Of a stretch of 5,732 nucleotides of DNA, positions 1-5,732 are shown one piece after another. The translations under genes and the position numbers were made by a program. The notes beneath the pieces were generated by a model that made no database searches, had not been told where the DNA came from, and was given only the letters and a program-made list of their open reading frames with translations. Source of the stretch: Acidobacteriaceae bacterium (GTDB lineage: Bacteria; Acidobacteriota; Terriglobia; Terriglobales; Acidobacteriaceae); contig PMOF01000040.1 in the NCBI GenBank assembly GCA_003162495.1, forward strand, positions 7,259-12,990, in the 5' to 3' direction. Every line of letters starts with the position of its first letter. Within the stretch, counting starts at the first letter, position 1.

Positions 1-1019
1 GCCTGGTCCATGCTGATGCGGCCCACCAGCGGCGCTCGCTCTCCGCGCACTAGCAGGCTGAAATGGTTCCCCAGGCGCCGGTCGAGCCCGTCCCCATATC
101 CAACCGCGAGGAGCGCCAGGCGCATCGGTTCGGTGGCGACAAACGTGCCGTTATACCCCACCACTGCGCCCGCTGGAACTGGCCGCACCCCCACCACCGA
201 TGTCTTCCAGCTCATCACCGGCCGCAACCGCAAGCGCGCCGCCGCAACCGACTCCGGCTCATGTCCGGCCTCGAATTCCCCGTCATAGCGAGGCGCCAAC
301 CCATACAGCGCCAGCCCCGGTCTGATCAGCGCCTTCATCCCATAGCGGCTGGCCATATTCACCAACTGGCCGGTCTTGCCGCCCAGCAGTGCCGCGGAAT
401 TCCCCACGTTCAGCCACTCCGGATGCAGTCCCGCGGCTGCGATCCGTTCCAGCGCCTGGTCCAATTGTGCAAACTGCGCATCGGTAGTGGCGCCGTCCGC
501 CTCGTCCGCGGCGAACAGATGCGTCATCACGCCTTCCAGCCTCAGCGGCGACGCTGCGCCGAACCGTGCCAGCATCGGCTGCAGCCCGTCGAGCCCCACA
601 CCCTGCCGGCTCATCCCGGTATCGATTTCCAAATGCACTGGCACCGATTCCGATTGCGCACCTGCCGCGCGCACCGCGCCTTCCAGCTCGTCCAGTTGCC
701 AGGCTTCCCACACCACGGCCGTCAGCCCCAGCCGAATCAGATCTGCGCCCTGCCCTGGGAAGACGCCGCCAATCACCAGCACCCGCGCCTCGGGACACAA
801 CGCGCGCGCCGCGACGCCTTCCTCCACAGAAGTCACGCCCAGCCATCGCGCCCCCGCGCGCGCCACCGCCGGCGCGCACAGCGCCAGCGAGTGCCCATAG
901 GCGTCCGCCTTTACAATCGCCAGCAACTCTGCGTGGGGAGCCGCCAGGTTCATGAGAAATCGGAAGTTTTCTTCCAGGGAACGGGTGCTGATCTCAGCCC
1001 AGCAGGGGCGCGTTGGCAT
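1..1019 (-). CDS. alr: Alanine racemase, C-terminus cut off by the window edge
   Basis: This cytoplasmic PLP enzyme interconverts L- and D-alanine and supplies D-Ala for peptidoglycan. 339 residues are visible, starting at ATG 1019 and running off base 1; family members are usually about 360-390 residues, so only the C-terminal tail is missing. Family landmarks appear in order: the PLP-lysine segment AIVKADAYGH (Lys37, Tyr41), DTGMSRQGVG at 133-142, MTHL with His168, GNSAALL at 206-212, RPGLALYG at 233-240, VGYNGTF at 287-293 whose Tyr289 matches the second catalytic base, VGYGDGLDR at 306-314, and GRISMDQ at 333-339. The usual Gly after the YGH motif is Ser44. AAGGA lies 7 nt before the ATG and supports the start. 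The gene follows the cysteine-cluster gene by 42 nt on the same strand, so co-transcription is likely. The family call is firm; whether the enzyme is the biosynthetic (alr) or catabolic (dadX) type cannot be decided here. Confidence 0.95.
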   Translation of the reverse strand, partial: MPTRPCWAEISTRSLEENFRFLMNLAAPHAELLAIVKADAYGHSLALCAPAVARAGARWLGVTSVEEGVAARALCPEARVLVIGGVFPGQGADLIRLGLTAVVWEAWQLDELEGAVRAAGAQSESVPVHLEIDTGMSRQGVGLDGLQPMLARFGAASPLRLEGVMTHLFAADEADGATTDAQFAQLDQALERIAAAGLHPEWLNVGNSAALLGGKTGQLVNMASRYGMKALIRPGLALYGLAPRYDGEFEAGHEPESVAAARLRLRPVMSWKTSVVGVRPVPAGAVVGYNGTFVATEPMRLALLAVGYGDGLDRRLGNHFSLLVRGERAPLVGRISMDQ

Positions 1020-1061
1020 CGGATCTTCCTTGACCTCAGTCTATCGCGCGAGCGGCCACCC

Positions 1062-1709
1062 TTACCGCAACACCGCAAACGCCACCACCGTCTCGCCCTT
1101 GCTCTCAATCTCCGCGAGCACCTCAGCTTCCAGCTCATGCGGAACCGTCATCTCGCACGCCACAACCTCCGCCTCGCTGGCCCCATGAAAGCAAAGCTCG
1201 CAGTGCCCCAGCGCCCCCACGGACAGGTCCTCGTCCGTGAGGCGAAGAGAATCCCCTACGCCGGCATCCATGCGCACCGGCGGGCCGAACACCCGGCACG
1301 TCATCGGCCTCCACGCGTACACATCGCATCGGCCGGTTGCCGGGTCGAGCGCCGGGCATGCCGCTTCATTGGCGAAACCCTCAAAGCGTTCCTGCTCCTC
1401 GCCGGATGTGCCCAGCGTCCCCGTCTCAAGATCCCCCGGAAAATCCGCTCCATGCTCAGCAATCCACGCCCGCGCCCGCATCTCAATCGCCGCTGCCAGC
1501 GCCGGTTCTGCGATCCGCAGCGTTTCCATCCCCGTTCGCAACCGCAGAGCGTCCAGTTCATTGATCGCAAACGCGCCATAACAGCACTGCGTGCACCCCA
1601 GCCGGCACACCAGCCACTCCCCCGCCTGCCGCGCCGCCTCAGCCAGCGACGCATCCACAATCTGCACCAGTTCCCGATCCCTGGCCGGCAAGCCCATGCC
1701 GCCAAGCAT
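1062..1709 (-). CDS. YkgJ family cysteine-cluster protein (putative metal-binding)
   Basis: This 215-residue soluble protein has the cysteine pattern of the YkgJ/UPF0153 family, which is thought to chelate zinc or iron; no biochemical role is established. Visible elements are C35-x3-C39-x2-C42-C43 (LGCTQCCYGAFAI, where family members typically show CxxCC), then C118 and C128 around LDPATGRC, then the family signature RPMTCRVFG at 134-142 with Cys138, and a late pair C170-x2-C173 plus C185. There is no signal peptide or membrane segment. The start is uncertain between ATG 1709 and the in-frame ATG at 1697, because neither has a convincing Shine-Dalgarno; a GGGAGG lies about 23 nt before the first, which is too far. 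It sits 103 nt downstream of the permease and 42 nt upstream of alr on the same strand. The link to alr is positional only. The family call is confident and the function is unknown. Confidence 0.88.
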   Translation of the reverse strand: MLGGMGLPARDRELVQIVDASLAEAARQAGEWLVCRLGCTQCCYGAFAINELDALRLRTGMETLRIAEPALAAAIEMRARAWIAEHGADFPGDLETGTLGTSGEEQERFEGFANEAACPALDPATGRCDVYAWRPMTCRVFGPPVRMDAGVGDSLRLTDEDLSVGALGHCELCFHGASEAEVVACEMTVPHELEAEVLAEIESKGETVVAFAVLR

Positions 1710-1763
1710 AGCGGATGTCGGCCGCGCCCGCGCCTCCCGCTCAACAAACTCGGCGCCGAACTT

Positions 1764-1786
1764 GCGGACTTATGCCCGCTGTCCGC
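1764..1786. repeat. Stem-loop between the permease and the ykgJ-like gene
   Basis: A perfect 6-bp inverted repeat GCGGAC/GTCCGC encloses an 11-nt loop, 26 nt past the permease stop codon. Read on the plus strand it is followed directly by TTTT (1787-1790), like an intrinsic terminator. Read on the minus strand, where the genes lie, it is preceded by AAAA and followed by AAGTT, so there is no proper U tract. Three further pairs (GAA/TTC) can form across a small internal loop on the minus strand. It may be an mRNA 3'-end or processing hairpin, or chance in GC-rich DNA. Adjacent to it, 1750-1759 is a 10-bp perfect palindrome, TCGGCGCCGA. Confidence 0.35.
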
Positions 1787-1812
1787 TTTTCTCGTAAATC
1801 GGGTGCCGGGGC

Positions 1813-4326
1813 TTACTCGTAGCGCAGGGTCTTCGCCAAATCCAGCCGCAGTGCACGGCGCGCAGGCAGCAGTGCGGCTAAAGCAACAATCAAAATCAGC
1901 ACAGCGATGGCACCCGAATAGCCGATGGGATCCAGGTTGCTGACCCCATAGAGCGCCCGGCGGAGAATACGGGAAGCGGCGGCTGCGCCGCTGGCGCCTG
2001 CCACCAGACCGATTGCGACTGGCCACCAGTACTGGCGCAACACGGAAGACAGCACGGCCGCAGGCTTGGCACCCAGAGCGATGCGGATGGCAATCTCCTT
2101 GGTTCGCTGCGAGACAGTGAAGCTGACCAGTCCGATGATCCCCACTCCAGCCAGCAATACGGCTACGAGTCCAATTACGCTCACCGCAGATGCGATTTGC
2201 TCAATAACTACCACCTGGTCTCGGTAGAGCAACCTGATCTGCCTCATCTCAGGAAACAACTTCGGGTCGAGGCTTTCGCTGATGGATTTTGCAACAGGAG
2301 AGAGGGCGCCGGGCGCGCCGGCTGTCCGCACCATCACTACCATTCCCGGCATATCGTCCAATTGCGCGGGCCAATACTGCTCCACCGCGTCATCTTCGTT
2401 TAATGCATTCACGCGGGCATCGCCAACCACACCCACCACCATGTCCTTCTGCGGTCCGTCGCCTATCAGCTGGCCCACCGGGTTCTGTCCAGGCCACTGC
2501 TGCCGCGCGAAGGATTGGCCCACAATCACCGCATGCTTTTCGCCCTGGTAGAAGGTTCGCCCCATCAGTAGTGGAATCCCCATCGTCCTGAAAAAACCGG
2601 GATCGACCCAGTTTGGATAGACAAGCACCTGGTGGCCGCCAATCTCCTGGTTCGCGTAAGAAACCGCATGCCCCAGGGGTGGGAGCCTGACCAGTGACAC
2701 CGAAAGAACACCGGGCGCTGCCGCCAGCCTGCTCTGCATCTGGTCCAGATATGCTTTTGCCGCCGCGGGCTTGTAGCCATGCTGGCCTAGTTGCGAATCG
2801 ATTGATAACAACTGTTCGTAGCCAAATCCAGGATCGGTGAACAGCGCGTGTTGCGCCGCCCTGACCAGCAGGCCCGCCACAATCAACAGCGCACAACTGC
2901 CCGCCACCTGGGCGCCCACGAGGATCTGCCGAGCCGTGGTCCGCCGGTGCTTTTGCCGCGCAATTTGGATGGCCGGCGCGAGGCCGAAGAACATAGCGGC
3001 GAACAGCGTAACACCTCCCGTGAAGATCAGTACCCGCCAGTCCGGCGTTGCGCTCAGCCATTTCGGAGCATCCAACTGCCGCAAGGCGACTTCGAGCACA
3101 ACGCACCCCAGTGCAAGCCCCGCCCACGCGCCCAGCACAGCGAGCAACAGGCTCTCCGTGCATAACTGCCTGAAGAGCCGCCATCGGCCGGCTCCGATCG
3201 CCACCCGGATTTCCATCTCATGTTGCCGGGTGACAGCCTTGGCCAATAGCAGGCCGCCGAGGTTCGCGCACGCCACCGCCAAAATCAGAAGGGTCAGGAC
3301 TGAAACCATCGCCGCCACCTGGTACATTGCCGGTTGCATCACCTGCAGATGGCCGCCCGGTGAACTTTGGAGATATTCGTCGTCCCAAATGTCCTTGGGA
3401 TGCTGCTTGCGCAGTTCGTTGGTCAACCCGCGCAATTCCTGTTCAGCCACCTTGGCTTTCACTCCCGGCGCAAGCCTGCCCCACATCCTTACCGCAGAAT
3501 TCGACGGATCGGTCAGGACGCTGCTGCCATCGACAAAATAAGGCTGCTGGGCGATCGGAATCCAGACGTCGGGACGCTGGCCGCCGAGGCTCGCAAACGC
3601 CAATGGCGTGACTCCCACAATCGTTGCCGGCTTCTTGTTCAGATGGATTGTTCTTCCTATCACGGAAGGATCGGAGCCAAAACGCCGCTCCCAGAATCCG
3701 TAGCTCAACACCACTACGGGAGCCGCGCTTGCGCTCGCATCGCGCGCGGGATCAATCATGCGCCCATACGGCGCCGGAGTTCCCAATTCCGTAAAGTAGT
3801 TGGGCGTTACAAACGAAGCGCTGGCCGGTTGCACGTCCTCATCTACCTGCATGGGGGGCACGCCTAACACTCCCATGACGGCGGCAAGAGTTTTCGCATG
3901 CTGTTCATAGAACTTGAGAGACGCATAAGGCATTTCGCTCGTGTAGGCGTCGTGCGAGCGCCGCTCCAGGCGCACGATTGAATCCGGATCGCGCACCGGC
4001 ATCGGCTTCAGCGCTACCATGTCGAACAGGCTGAAGGCGGCCACGTTCACGCCAATCCCAATGGCCAGCACCAGCACTGCCGTCAGCGTAAAGCCCGGTG
4101 ACCGTGCTAGAATTCGCAATCCATAGCGCAAATCCTGGCCCAAGCGGTCGAGCCACGTCCACCCCCACGTCTCGCGGGCCTGCTCGCGCATGCGCAGCGT
4201 GTTGCCAAAGTTGCGGCGTCCGGCTCGCGCCGCCATCTCGCGATGAAACTCCATGTCGCTCTCTAGCTCCGCATCAAGGCGGCGGCGGTTGAACAAATAT
4301 TGGATACGGCGGAAAAGTTCGCCCAT
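1813..4326 (-). CDS. ADOP-type duplicated FtsX/MacB-like permease
   Basis: This 837-residue inner-membrane protein has two tandem MacB/FtsX permease units. Residues 1-78 are a charged cytoplasmic prefix rich in Arg, Glu and Asp, as in ADOP proteins. Apparent membrane segments are about 80-104, 335-364, 390-412, 431-456, 468-491, 706-738, 765-787 and 802-822. Large extracytoplasmic domains lie at about 105-334 and 492-705. The two FtsX cytoplasmic signatures are RVAIGAGRWRLFRQL (374-388) and IRIALGAKPAAVLSSVLRQ (747-765). The C-terminus AKTLRYE is typical of the family. The ATG at 4326 is well supported by AGGAGG (4338-4333) 6 nt upstream. The gene follows padR by 30 nt, implying one transcript under PadR control. 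MacB/LolC-type relatives work with an ABC ATPase, but none is visible here, which matches the 'orphan' definition of the ADOP family. The substrate is unknown; antibiotic or lipid/lipoprotein handling is only a guess by analogy. Confidence 0.93.
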   Translation of the reverse strand: MGELFRRIQYLFNRRRLDAELESDMEFHREMAARAGRRNFGNTLRMREQARETWGWTWLDRLGQDLRYGLRILARSPGFTLTAVLVLAIGIGVNVAAFSLFDMVALKPMPVRDPDSIVRLERRSHDAYTSEMPYASLKFYEQHAKTLAAVMGVLGVPPMQVDEDVQPASASFVTPNYFTELGTPAPYGRMIDPARDASASAAPVVVLSYGFWERRFGSDPSVIGRTIHLNKKPATIVGVTPLAFASLGGQRPDVWIPIAQQPYFVDGSSVLTDPSNSAVRMWGRLAPGVKAKVAEQELRGLTNELRKQHPKDIWDDEYLQSSPGGHLQVMQPAMYQVAAMVSVLTLLILAVACANLGGLLLAKAVTRQHEMEIRVAIGAGRWRLFRQLCTESLLLAVLGAWAGLALGCVVLEVALRQLDAPKWLSATPDWRVLIFTGGVTLFAAMFFGLAPAIQIARQKHRRTTARQILVGAQVAGSCALLIVAGLLVRAAQHALFTDPGFGYEQLLSIDSQLGQHGYKPAAAKAYLDQMQSRLAAAPGVLSVSLVRLPPLGHAVSYANQEIGGHQVLVYPNWVDPGFFRTMGIPLLMGRTFYQGEKHAVIVGQSFARQQWPGQNPVGQLIGDGPQKDMVVGVVGDARVNALNEDDAVEQYWPAQLDDMPGMVVMVRTAGAPGALSPVAKSISESLDPKLFPEMRQIRLLYRDQVVVIEQIASAVSVIGLVAVLLAGVGIIGLVSFTVSQRTKEIAIRIALGAKPAAVLSSVLRQYWWPVAIGLVAGASGAAAASRILRRALYGVSNLDPIGYSGAIAVLILIVALAALLPARRALRLDLAKTLRYE

Positions 4327-4356
4327 GATGGGCCTCCTGTTTGCTGCGGATCGTTG

Positions 4357-4692
4357 TTATGCGGTGCGCAAAATGTCCTGGATCGCCTGAGTAACGCGAT
4401 CGTATTGCGACAACTCTGCCTTGAGATGCTTGCGGCCTTGAGCGGTGAGCCTGTAGAAGCGGACCTTGCGGCTGGTTTCAGAGATGCCCCACTCCGCCGT
4501 TACCCACCCCTTCATAAGCATCTTTTGTAGCGTGGGATAGAGCAGGCCCTCTTCCACGCCCAATATCTCGCTGGATAGCATGTGAATCCGCTGGCCGATC
4601 GCATACCCATGCAGCGACCCGGACTGAAGCACGCGGAGGATCAGCATGGGCAGCGCTCCGGAAGGCATTCCATACTTAGGCATATCGCTCAT
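4357..4692 (-). CDS. PadR family transcriptional regulator
   Basis: This small winged-helix repressor (111 residues from ATG 4692) belongs to the short PadR class often paired with ADOP permeases. Numbered from that Met, there is an N-terminal helix with LPMLILRVL (15-23), LHGYAIGQRI (27-36), the recognition-helix region GLLYPTLQKM (49-58), GWVTAEWG (62-69), a wing with RKVRFYRLT (75-83), and a C-terminal dimerisation helix from about 88 to 109. Four in-frame ATGs are possible early starts: 4698, 4692, 4683 and 4668. The 4698 codon abuts the predicted -10 element and so should lie upstream of the transcript. The predicted +1 falls on the A of ATG 4692, hence this choice as a leaderless start. 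No Shine-Dalgarno precedes any of the first three. The permease starts 30 nt downstream, so it is the likely target together with padR itself. The effector is unknown. The family is near certain; the start is about 55% sure. Confidence 0.93.
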   Translation of the reverse strand: MSDMPKYGMPSGALPMLILRVLQSGSLHGYAIGQRIHMLSSEILGVEEGLLYPTLQKMLMKGWVTAEWGISETSRKVRFYRLTAQGRKHLKAELSQYDRVTQAIQDILRTA

Positions 4693-4715
4693 AGGCATAA
4701 GATAATGATGCCTAT
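4691..4715. promoter_or_regulatory. Candidate PadR operator: 8-bp dyad over the -10 region
   Basis: ATAGGCAT (4691-4698) and its exact reverse complement ATGCCTAT (4708-4715) flank a 9-nt spacer that contains most of the -10 hexamer. PadR proteins bind as dimers to dyads close to their own promoters; the best known operator type is ATGT-8N-ACAT, and this one shares the spaced-dyad form but not the exact sequence. A further direct copy of TAGGCATA sits at 4677-4684, 15 nt from the copy at 4692-4699. Autorepression of padR and the permease is the simplest reading. PadR binding itself is inferred. Confidence 0.6.
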
Positions 4716-4727
4716 CGAATATGTCAA
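4699..4727 (-). promoter_or_regulatory. Sigma-70-type promoter of the padR-permease unit
   Basis: On the minus strand, a perfect -35 hexamer TTGACA (4727-4722) is followed by exactly 17 nt and then TATCTT (4704-4699), a 4/6 match to the -10 consensus. A start 7 nt downstream of the -10 falls at about 4692, which is the A of an in-frame ATG of padR. Spacing and position are both good. The -10 lies in the spacer of the dyad described separately, so a bound repressor would block RNA polymerase directly. Confidence 0.7.
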
Positions 4728-4795
4728 GAGGAAAATCGCTCGGGTATTGCGACTCCTCAACGGGCCGTCGGTTCGTGGCTCCCAGGGCCGGCCTC

Positions 4796-4804
4796 TGCTA
4801 TCCT
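4796..4804 (+). promoter_or_regulatory. Possible extended -10 promoter element for rbfA
   Basis: TGCTATCCT fits the extended -10 form TGn-TAnnnT. A start about 7 nt downstream, near 4811, would leave a leader of roughly 26 nt containing the rbfA Shine-Dalgarno. No good -35 hexamer is seen at 16-18 nt spacing, which an extended -10 can tolerate. It is divergent from, and about 70 bp away from, the padR promoter. Confidence 0.4.
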
Positions 4805-4836
4805 GAATCGTTTACTGGAATAAGGAGTGCGGCCTC

Positions 4837-5298
4837 ATGCCCGAGCACAGAGCGCGCAAGCATCATCAGGACCGGGTGGCTGAGACGCTGCGGCTTGAAA
4901 TCGGCACCATGATCGATGGCGAACTAGTGGACCCTCGCATCGCCAACTGCTATGTCAGCGAGGTTTCTCTCAACCCAGGAGGCAAATCGGCGCGCGTCTA
5001 TGTGGCCGTCGACAGCGCTGTCCCAAACATCGTGCAGGCCGAGAAAGACACGATCGCGGGACTTGAAGCTGCCAAGGGCTACATCCGTTATGAATTGAAG
5101 GAGCGCATGGGCGTGCGCCACGTGCCGGACCTCGCCTTCCTGGCCGACCGCTCAGGGCGCTTTCAGGCTCGCATCGTGGAGCTGATGGACCGCTCCCGCA
5201 AGCGCCAGAAGGCGCCCGCTGCCACCACCCCCGCAGGCGGCCAGGAATCTGCAGCGGAGCAGGAAACGGCTGTGAAGCAAACCGCTGCGCCCGATTAG
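4837..5298 (+). CDS. rbfA: Ribosome-binding factor A (30S maturation factor)
   Basis: RbfA binds the free 30S subunit late in assembly, near the 5' end of 16S rRNA, and helps maturation and cold growth. This 153-residue cytoplasmic protein shows the single KH-like domain: N-terminal basic helix with RVAETLRLEIGTMI (13-26), the family DPR at 32-34, the strand pair SEVSLNPGGKSARVYVAVDS (41-60), the helix GLEAAKGYIRYELKERMG whose A79-K80-G81 is the AxG kink typical of the RbfA KH variant, then VPDLAFLADRS (96-106). The core ends near residue 124. The last 30 residues are an Ala/Thr/Gln/Glu-rich, probably disordered tail. AAGGAG lies 9 nt before ATG 4837 and supports the start. The gene often sits between infB and truB, but here its neighbours are a divergent padR and a glycosyltransferase, so it appears to be transcribed alone or with the latter. 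Confidence 0.95.
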   Translation: MPEHRARKHHQDRVAETLRLEIGTMIDGELVDPRIANCYVSEVSLNPGGKSARVYVAVDSAVPNIVQAEKDTIAGLEAAKGYIRYELKERMGVRHVPDLAFLADRSGRFQARIVELMDRSRKRQKAPAATTPAGGQESAAEQETAVKQTAAPD

Positions 5299-5354
5299 CC
5301 GCGCTCGAATTCTATTCCCCTTTCTTCCCAATCTGTTAGCCTTGTCCCTGTCGA

Positions 5355-5434
5355 AACGCGAGCACCGGTGGACCGTCCGAAAAGACCAACCAAACCAACG
5401 AACGTATGCCTCATTTGGCTTGCTTGCTCGCGTT
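5355..5434 (+). repeat. Widely spaced 10-bp inverted repeat in the glycosyltransferase leader
   Basis: AACGCGAGCA (5355-5364) is exactly reverse-complementary to TGCTCGCGTT (5425-5434), with 60 nt between. It lies in the 193-nt non-coding interval between rbfA and the glycosyltransferase, ending 57 nt before the GTG start. The enclosed stretch contains an A/C-rich run of CCAA-like units (about 5381-5400) and no convincing coding frame. I found no clear promoter and no stem with a T tract in this interval. It could be a long leader hairpin, a protein-binding pair, or chance. Confidence 0.35.
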
Positions 5435-5491
5435 GAACTTGCCTGAGACCGCCCGCTCAAAGAAGCGCCGGCAACTGGAGAAGCCCTGGAA

Positions 5492-5732
5492 GTGGAGACC
5501 ACTCTCGAACCGTCTGCTCCGGATTCGCAGCCAGACCGGAGAAAGCGGCTACCCAGCCGGGCTACCGTCTTCGAGGTGGCACTGCTTCTTGCTTTCACTA
5601 TTTTCTTTCTCGCGTATGGGCTCACTCCATGGTTTGGCGGCGATGGAATGGGGCTGGTGGGCGCCGACGAGCCTCGCTATGCCCAGATCGCCCACGAGAT
5701 GCTGGACCGGTTTGACTCCGCGCACACCCTCA
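5492..5732 (+). CDS. ArnT/PMT-type (GT39-like) membrane glycosyltransferase, N-terminal fragment
   Basis: The first 80 residues of a polytopic membrane glycosyltransferase are present; the gene runs off the right edge. A polar, basic N-terminus (1-26) precedes a transmembrane helix at about 27-44 (VFEVALLLAFTIFFLAYGL). The family signature GADEPRYAQIAHEML follows at 57-71, with Asp59 and Glu60 in the first periplasmic loop that carries the catalytic acid in ArnT-like enzymes. Such proteins use polyprenyl-phosphate-linked sugars to modify lipid A, proteins or other envelope glycans outside the membrane; the acceptor cannot be told from this fragment. The start is inferred as GTG 5492: an in-frame TGA at 5444 closes the frame, no ATG, GTG or TTG lies between, and a weak GGAG sits 11 nt upstream. 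It follows rbfA by 193 nt on the same strand. Confidence 0.85.
   Translation, partial: METTLEPSAPDSQPDRRKRLPSRATVFEVALLLAFTIFFLAYGLTPWFGGDGMGLVGADEPRYAQIAHEMLDRFDSAHTL

Noticed and set aside
1020..1061. Possible internal promoter for alr in the gap after the YkgJ-type gene (TAGACT as -10).
   Set aside because: The nearest -35-like hexamer (TTGCGG) is 21 nt away, which is outside normal spacing. The short gap suits read-through from the upstream gene.
1769..1798. Possible promoter for the YkgJ-type gene: TTTACG, 18 nt, CATAAG on the minus strand.
   Set aside because: Each hexamer matches only 4 of 6 consensus bases and the -10 overlaps the stem-loop. It is too weak to call in GC-rich DNA, though a separate promoter for ykgJ-alr is plausible.
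63..1943. A 626-codon open frame on the plus strand spanning three genes in antisense.
   Set aside because: Its translation is dominated by Arg, His, Pro and Gln with no recognisable domain. It lies opposite alr, the YkgJ-type gene and the permease 3' end, all of which show clear family motifs. Long antisense frames are expected in GC-rich coding DNA.
4693..4698. ATG 4698 as the translation start of padR, adding Met-Pro.
   Set aside because: It abuts the -10 hexamer of the best promoter and would lie upstream of the predicted transcript. It remains possible if a different promoter is used.
5152..5625. A 157-codon minus-strand frame covering the rbfA tail, the intergenic interval and the glycosyltransferase start.
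   Set aside because: It is Ser/Arg-rich with no family motif, and it overlaps two genes with convincing signatures on the other strand.
5406..5732. An ATG-started plus-strand frame open to the window end, in a different frame from the glycosyltransferase.
   Set aside because: Only the frame from GTG 5492 contains the transmembrane helix and the DEPRYA signature; the other is its shadow.

Overview
This is a GC-rich chromosomal window that most resembles an Acidobacteriota (Terriglobia-type) genome. The best evidence is a PadR regulator directly upstream of an 837-residue doubled FtsX/MacB-type permease with no ATPase beside it. This is the arrangement described for the 'acidobacterial duplicated orphan permease' (ADOP) family. 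No similarity search was run, so the taxonomic call is an inference from gene families and layout.

Layout: Bases 1-4692 are read entirely from the minus strand. In transcription order they hold a padR-type regulator (4692-4357), the ADOP-like permease (4326-1813), a YkgJ-type cysteine-cluster protein (1709-1062) and an alanine racemase (1019 to beyond base 1, so its C-terminus is missing). From 4837 to the end the window is read from the plus strand. It holds the ribosome maturation factor rbfA (4837-5298) and, after about 190 non-coding bases, the first 80 codons of an ArnT/PMT-type membrane glycosyltransferase that runs off the right edge.

How the genes fit together: padR and the permease look like one transcription unit, with a 30-nt gap and a strong Shine-Dalgarno before the permease. 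A near-consensus promoter and an 8-bp dyad overlapping its -10 element point to autoregulation of that unit. ykgJ and alr are separated by 42 nt and may be co-transcribed. rbfA is divergent from padR and has its own extended -10 candidate. The glycosyltransferase and alanine racemase both concern the cell envelope, but nothing in the sequence ties them to the permease.

The most interesting region is the padR control region, about 4663-4727. The -10 element abuts the first possible ATG, so the predicted transcript starts exactly on a later in-frame ATG, which suggests a leaderless mRNA. The motif ATGCCT recurs there every 15 nt into the coding region. I see no CRISPR array, insertion sequence, tRNA or rRNA, and nothing amounting to a clearly new multi-gene system.
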